Of a DNA stretch of 64,000 nt, positions 59,834 to 64,000 are shown piece by piece (position 1 is the first letter of the stretch; each line of letters starts with the position of its first letter). Position numbers and translations under genes: made by a program. Source of the stretch: Thermus thermophilus (lineage in GTDB: Bacteria > Deinococcota > Deinococci > Deinococcales > Thermaceae); assembly GCF_019974155.1 (NCBI RefSeq), contig NZ_AP025158.1, positions 1,860,001 to 1,924,000 of the forward strand, in the 5' to 3' direction. The notes beneath the pieces were generated by a model, which worked only from the letters and a program-made list of their open reading frames with translations, searched no databases and was not told the origin of the DNA.

Positions 59834-62212
59834 ATGGCCCAGGAGATCAAGGTAGGCGTCAGGGGCATGACCTGCGCCGCCTGCGTGGCCCGGGTGGAAA
59901 GGGCCTTGAAGCGGGCGGAGGGGGTGGAGGAGGCCCGGGTCAACCTCACCACCGAGGAGGCTTTCTTGCGCCTGCAGGAGGGCGTGGACCTCCGGGAAAT
60001 CCTCAGGCGGGTGGAGGAGGCCGGGTACGAGCCCGTGGTGGCCCGGGCCGAGATCCCCGTGAAGGGGATGACCTGCGCCGCCTGCGTGGCCCGGGTGGAA
60101 AGGGCCCTGGCCAAGCTTCCCGGGGTACTCGCGGTGAGCGTGAACCTGGCCACGGAAAAGGCCTTCGTGGAGTACCTACCGGACACGGTGAGCCTGCCCC
60201 GCCTGCACCAGGCCATCCGGGAGGCGGGCTACGAGCCCATGGAGGGCGCGGAGGAGGCGCAAGAAAAGGCGCCCACCTACCGCAAGGACCTCCTCCTCGC
60301 CCTCCCCTTCGCCCTCCTCACCCTCCTCCTCGCCATGGGGCCCATGCTCCTCCCCCTGCCCCGCTTCCCCGGCTTCCTCCAGGCCCTCGCCGCCCTCCCC
60401 GTCCTCTACGCGGGAAGGCGCTTTTTCCGGCAGGCCCTGGCCGAGGCCCGCCACCTCGCCTTCGGCATGAGCACCCTGGTGGCCCTGGGGGCGGGAAGCG
60501 CCTACCTCTACTCCTTCCTGGTCCTTCTCTTCCCGGGGCTTTTCCCCGAGGAGGCCCGCCACTTTTACTTTGAGGCCGGGGCGGTGATCCTCGCCCTCGT
60601 CCTCCTCGGCAAGCACCTGGAGGAAAGGGCCAAGGGCAAGGCCTCGGAGGCCATAAGGAAGCTCCTCGCCCTACGGCCCAAGACCGCCCGGGTGGTTCAG
60701 GACGGGGAGGAGAAGGAGGTCCCCGCCCTGGCCCTGATCCCCGGGGACGTGGTGCGGGTGCTGCCGGGGGAGCGCATCCCCGCGGACGGGGTGGTCCTGG
60801 AAGGGCAAAGCCACGTGGACGAGTCCATGCTCACCGGGGAGCCCATCCCCAAGGCCAAGGGCCCGGGGGACGAGGTGGTGGGGGGGACAGTGAACGGCGA
60901 GGGGGCCCTCCTCGTGCGGGTGAGCCGGGTGGGCGAGGCCACCTTCCTCGCCCAGATGGCCCGGATGGTGGAGGAGGCCCAGGGCCACAAGCCCAAGGTC
61001 CAGGAGCTCGCCGACCGCATCGCGGGGGTCTTCGTGCCGGTGGTCGTGGGGATCGCCCTCCTCACCTTTACCCTTTGGCTCCTCTTAGGCCCCGGCCTCG
61101 CCCACGCCTTCGTGGCCGCCCTCGCCGTGCTCCTCATCGCCTGCCCCTGCGCCATGGGCCTCGCCACCCCGGCGGCCATCGCCGTGGCCACGGGGCGGGC
61201 GGCCCAGATGGGCCTCCTCTTCCGCAAGGGGACGGCCCTCGAGGCCCTGGCCCGGGCGGACACCGCCGTCCTGGACAAGACCGGGACCCTCACCCTGGGA
61301 AGGCCCACCCTGGTCCGGGTCCTCCCCTTCGGCCTCTCCCAAGAGGAGGCCCTAAGGCTTGCCGCCGCCCTGGAGCGGGGAAGCGAGCACCCCCTGGCCA
61401 AGGCGGTGCTGGAGGCGGCAAAGGGCCTACCCCAGGCCCAGGCGGAGGAGGTGCGGGCCCTTCCCGGGGAGGGGGTGGAGGGCCGGGTGGAAGGAAGGCG
61501 CCTCCACCTGGGAGGCCCCGCCCTCATGGAGCGCCTCGGCGTGCACCTTCCCGAGGAGGCCAAGGCCCTCCCCGAGGAGGGGTACACCCCCCTCTACCTG
61601 GCGGAGGGAACGCGGCTCCTCGCCGCCTTCGCCGTCTTTGACCCCCCAAGGCCCGAGGCCGAGGAAGCGGTGGCGGCCCTGAAGGCCCTCGGCCTGAAGC
61701 CCGTCCTCCTCACCGGGGACCACCCCGCCCCGGCCAGGCGGGTGGCCGAGGCCTTAGGCATCCCCGAGGTCCTCGCCGGGGTGAGGCCTGAGGGGAAGGT
61801 GGAGGCCATCCGCAGGCTCCAGGCCGAGGGGCGGAAGGTGGTCTTCGTGGGGGACGGGATCAACGACGCCGCCGCCTTGGCCCAGGCGGACGTGGGCCTC
61901 GCCATGGGAAGCGGCACGGACATCGCCCTCGAGGCCGGGGACGTGGTCCTCCTCACCCCCGACCTCCGGGGGGTGGTGAACGCCGTCCTCCTCTCGCGGC
62001 GCGCCTTGCGCACCATCCACCTCAACTTCTTCTGGGCCTACGCCTACAACGTTCTCCTCATCCCCGTGGCCGCGGGGGCCCTCTACCCCTTCACCGGCCT
62101 CCTCCTCAACCCCATGCTGGCCGCGGCGGCCATGAGCCTAAGTAGCCTCTTCGTCCTCACCAACTCCCTCAGGCTGAGGGGCTTCCAACCGCGCGGCTTT
62201 ACCGTGGCTTAA
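59834..62212 (+). CDS. copA: Cu(I)-translocating P1B-type ATPase CopA
   Basis: 792 residues. Two N-terminal HMA domains, both with [14 protein letters not shown] (about 10-23 and 77-90), eight membrane helices, TGE actuator loop ([10 protein letters not shown]), CPC in [14 protein letters not shown] in helix 6, phosphorylation site DKTGTLTLG, the nucleotide-domain SEHPL, and the hinge [20 protein letters not shown]. Exports Cu(I). Five nt after csoR. Confidence 0.96.
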   Translation: MAQEIKVGVRGMTCAACVARVERALKRAEGVEEARVNLTTEEAFLRLQEGVDLREILRRVEEAGYEPVVARAEIPVKGMTCAACVARVERALAKLPGVLAVSVNLATEKAFVEYLPDTVSLPRLHQAIREAGYEPMEGAEEAQEKAPTYRKDLLLALPFALLTLLLAMGPMLLPLPRFPGFLQALAALPVLYAGRRFFRQALAEARHLAFGMSTLVALGAGSAYLYSFLVLLFPGLFPEEARHFYFEAGAVILALVLLGKHLEERAKGKASEAIRKLLALRPKTARVVQDGEEKEVPALALIPGDVVRVLPGERIPADGVVLEGQSHVDESMLTGEPIPKAKGPGDEVVGGTVNGEGALLVRVSRVGEATFLAQMARMVEEAQGHKPKVQELADRIAGVFVPVVVGIALLTFTLWLLLGPGLAHAFVAALAVLLIACPCAMGLATPAAIAVATGRAAQMGLLFRKGTALEALARADTAVLDKTGTLTLGRPTLVRVLPFGLSQEEALRLAAALERGSEHPLAKAVLEAAKGLPQAQAEEVRALPGEGVEGRVEGRRLHLGGPALMERLGVHLPEEAKALPEEGYTPLYLAEGTRLLAAFAVFDPPRPEAEEAVAALKALGLKPVLLTGDHPAPARRVAEALGIPEVLAGVRPEGKVEAIRRLQAEGRKVVFVGDGINDAAALAQADVGLAMGSGTDIALEAGDVVLLTPDLRGVVNAVLLSRRALRTIHLNFFWAYAYNVLLIPVAAGALYPFTGLLLNPMLAAAAMSLSSLFVLTNSLRLRGFQPRGFTVA

Positions 62213-62249
62213 CCGGACGGGGCTAGGCTGCAACTGGGAGGTGAAGAAC

Positions 62250-62462
62250 ATGTGGTGGTGCGGAAGCGGCTGGTACCTGGGTTGGTGGGGGCCCATCCTT
62301 GGCCTCCTCTGGTTCGTGCTTCTGGGGCTTTTTGTCTACTGGCTGGTCCGTGCCCTCGCCCCGGAGAGGCGGGACCGGGCCTTGGAGGTGCTGAGGGAGC
62401 GGTACGCCCGGGGGGAGATTGACAAGGAGACCTTTGAGCGGATGAAGCGGGACCTCGCATGA
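62250..62462 (+). CDS. Small membrane protein with SHOCT domain
   Basis: 70 residues: a Trp-rich hydrophobic helix (about 10-36, PILGLLWFVLLGLFVYWLV) and a C-terminal SHOCT motif (ALEVLRERYARGEIDKETFERMKRDL). GGGAGGTGA sits 7 nt upstream of the ATG at 62250; the GTG at 62241 is within that ribosome site. Overlaps the response regulator start by 4 nt. Often found beside metal-stress genes. Confidence 0.8.
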   Translation: MWWCGSGWYLGWWGPILGLLWFVLLGLFVYWLVRALAPERRDRALEVLRERYARGEIDKETFERMKRDLA

Positions 62463-63124
62463 AGGTCCTCCTGGTGGACGACGACCCGGCCATCCTCGAG
62501 GTCCTGGGGGCTTACCTCCGGGGGGCCGGGTTTGAAGTCCTGGAGGCGGAAAACGGCGAAAACGCCCTGGAGCTCTTCCCCCGGGCCGACCTGGTCATCC
62601 TGGATCTCATGCTACCCAAACTAGATGGATTCCACGTGCTGGCGGAAATCCGCCGGGAACGGCCGGAGCTTCCCGTGCTGATGCTGACCGCCAGGGGGGA
62701 GGAGGAGGAGCGGGTGCGGGGCTTGGAACTAGGGGCCGACGACTACGTGGTGAAGCCCTTTAGTCCCAAGGAGGTGGTGGCCCGGGTCAAGGCCCTCCTC
62801 AGGCGGGCGGGGCTTAGGGAAGAGCTCTGTTACGGCCCTCTCCGCCTCCTCCCCCGGGAGCGCCAGGCCTACCTGGAGGGAAAGCCCCTCCCCCTCTCCC
62901 CGCTGGAGTTTGATCTGCTCCTCACCCTGGCCCAGCACCCGGGCATGGTCTTTAGCCGGGAAAGGCTTTTGGAAAAGGTCTGGGGCCCCGACTTCCCCGG
63001 GGTGGACCGGGTGGTGGACGTCCACATTGCCGGGCTTAGAAAAAAGCTCGGAGACGACCCGGACCATCCCCGCTTCATAGAGACGGTGCGGGGAGTAGGC
63101 TACCGCTTCCGGGAAGGCCCCTGA
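62459..63124 (+). CDS. OmpR/PhoB-family response regulator
   Basis: 221 residues. Receiver: DDD near 7-9, phosphoacceptor Asp in LVILDLMLPKLDG (about 51), MLTARG Thr, YVVKPFS Lys. Winged helix in the C-terminal half with FSRERLLEKVWGPDFPGVDRVVDVHIAGLRKKLG. Directly precedes its kinase. Position after copA suggests a copper- or envelope-stress role, which is inference. Confidence 0.9.
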   Translation: MKVLLVDDDPAILEVLGAYLRGAGFEVLEAENGENALELFPRADLVILDLMLPKLDGFHVLAEIRRERPELPVLMLTARGEEEERVRGLELGADDYVVKPFSPKEVVARVKALLRRAGLREELCYGPLRLLPRERQAYLEGKPLPLSPLEFDLLLTLAQHPGMVFSRERLLEKVWGPDFPGVDRVVDVHIAGLRKKLGDDPDHPRFIETVRGVGYRFREGP

Positions 63125-63126
63125 GC

Positions 63127-64000
63127 ATGCGCCTTTTCCTCAAGCTTTTCTTGAGCCACCTGCTGGTGGCCTTCTTAGCGCTTGTCCTCCTCTTTCTCCT
63201 GGCCGAGGCCCTCGCTCCCCCCTTCTACCGGGGGCACGTGGAGCGCATGTACCATGCCCTCTCCATGATGGGAGGCCTGATGATGGGCGAAGCCCTGCGG
63301 CGGGACCTGGAGGAGGGGCTTCGCTCCACCCTCACCGCCGCCCTCCTTGCGGCCCTGCCCCTCGCCGCCCTGGGAGCCGCCATCATCGCCTCCTTCGCCA
63401 GCCTCCGGGTTGCCCGCACCGCCCGGCTCCTCATGGAAGGAAGCCGCCGCATGGCCCAAGGAGAGTACCGGGTGCGCCTGCCCGTCTTGGAGAGGGACGA
63501 ACTCGGGGAGCTCGCCCTTCACTTCAACCGCCTGGCCGAGGCCCTGGAGCAGGTGGAAAAGACCAGGGTAGAGCTCATCGGCACCGTGGCCCACGAGCTC
63601 AGGACCCCCCTCTCCGCCCTCCAGGCTTACGCGGAGGCCTTGGCCGACGGCGTTATGGCCCCAGAGAAGGTGGCCCGGAGCATAGAGCGGGAGGTCCGGG
63701 CCATGGCCCGCCTGGTCCAGGACCTGGCCCTGGTCTCCCAGGTGGAGGCCAAGGCGGTGGTCCTCCACCCCAAGCCCCTGGACCCCAAGGCCCTCCTGGA
63801 AGAGGCGGTGGAGCGCTTCCTCCCCGCCTTCCAGGCCAAGGGGGTAGCCCTCCGGGTGTTCTCCACCCCCACCTTGCCCCTGGTCCTGGCGGACGAGGAG
63901 CGGGCTTTGCAGGTTTTCGCCAACCTGCTTTCCAACGCCCTGCGCCACACCCCGGAAGGAGGGGAGGTCCGCCTGAAGGCGGAGGATCGGGGCAAAGAGG
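63127..64000 (+). CDS. Sensor histidine kinase, 3' end cut by window
   Basis: First 291 residues. TM1 about 8-30, a short 35-residue extracytoplasmic loop that is unusually Met/His-rich (HVERMYHALSMMGGLMMG), TM2 about 72-92, HAMP domain, HisKA with phosphoacceptor in TVAHELRTPLSALQAY (about 157), and the start of the HATPase (NLLSNALRHTPEGG). The Met/His loop would suit Cu(I)/Ag(I) sensing, in line with the upstream copper operon. Confidence 0.88.
   Translation, partial: MRLFLKLFLSHLLVAFLALVLLFLLAEALAPPFYRGHVERMYHALSMMGGLMMGEALRRDLEEGLRSTLTAALLAALPLAALGAAIIASFASLRVARTARLLMEGSRRMAQGEYRVRLPVLERDELGELALHFNRLAEALEQVEKTRVELIGTVAHELRTPLSALQAYAEALADGVMAPEKVARSIEREVRAMARLVQDLALVSQVEAKAVVLHPKPLDPKALLEEAVERFLPAFQAKGVALRVFSTPTLPLVLADEERALQVFANLLSNALRHTPEGGEVRLKAEDRGKE

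Overview
The window is about 69% GC, densely coded, and carries a stand-alone 16S rRNA gene whose sequence reads as Thermus thermophilus or a very close relative. There is no 23S/5S behind the 16S, which is the usual split rRNA arrangement in Thermus. The proteins (Mn catalase, TrmH, BCAT, HemQ, CsoR with a C-H-H site) also read as Thermus. No prophage, CRISPR array or plasmid backbone is visible. Mobile DNA is limited to one intact IS982-like element, two transposase remnants and short palindromic repeats.

Layout. 1-8.8 kb: Mn catalase divergent from OxyR, then ilvE and two small genes; a minus-strand operon dcd-ppiase-hisZ-hisG-trmH; a lipoprotein; a macro-domain protein; a degenerate SDR; nrdR. 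8.8-10.5 kb: 16S rRNA with promoter, processing stem and terminator. 10.5-17.5 kb: NUDIX, meaB, ridA, a Ser/Thr kinase with a beta-propeller tail, a ribbon-helix-helix protein, murA, and prfB with its programmed frameshift. 17.5-27.9 kb: phoU-phoR-phoB, an alanyl-tRNA editing protein, an RsuA-type pseudouridine synthase, a tungsten/molybdenum aldehyde oxidoreductase with a MoaD-like partner, a quinone reductase, an unknown three-gene envelope/regulator cassette, and an old yellow enzyme. 27.9-36.9 kb: secreted GH57 amylase/pullulanase, a zinc-ribbon protein, a Clp1-like kinase with a G-run frameshift, leuS behind an attenuator, rpsA. 36.9-49.9 kb: accessory-like stretch with transposase remnants, repeats, M20 peptidase, YbaK, AGCS symporter, DUF4388, ZIP transporter with palindromic operator, sfsA, two tRNA-Ser genes, hydrolase, acyltransferase, SWIM protein and the IS. 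49.9-64 kb: AmmeMemoRadiSam pair, Uma2 remnant, YjbQ, HemQ, MscS with a coiled-coil partner, RelA/SpoT, and a copper cluster copZ-csoR-copA-SHOCT-response regulator-sensor kinase (cut by the window end).

The strongest cross-cutting signal is start-site architecture. About twenty genes have a -10 hexamer (TAGACT, TAGAAT, TATAGT and variants) 5-8 nt upstream of the start codon and no Shine-Dalgarno, so their mRNAs should be leaderless; several are back-to-back pairs. Three genes (murA, the rsuA-type gene, GH57) instead have a tiny leaderless or near-leaderless ORF whose TGA overlaps the main start (GTGA/ATGA). leuS has a leaderless 7-codon ORF with a Leu CTA codon, followed by mutually exclusive antiterminator and terminator hairpins. 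I infer that leaderless mini-ORFs act here as translational or attenuation leaders; this is the most interesting candidate system in the window. All functions are assigned by reading motifs, not by database search.
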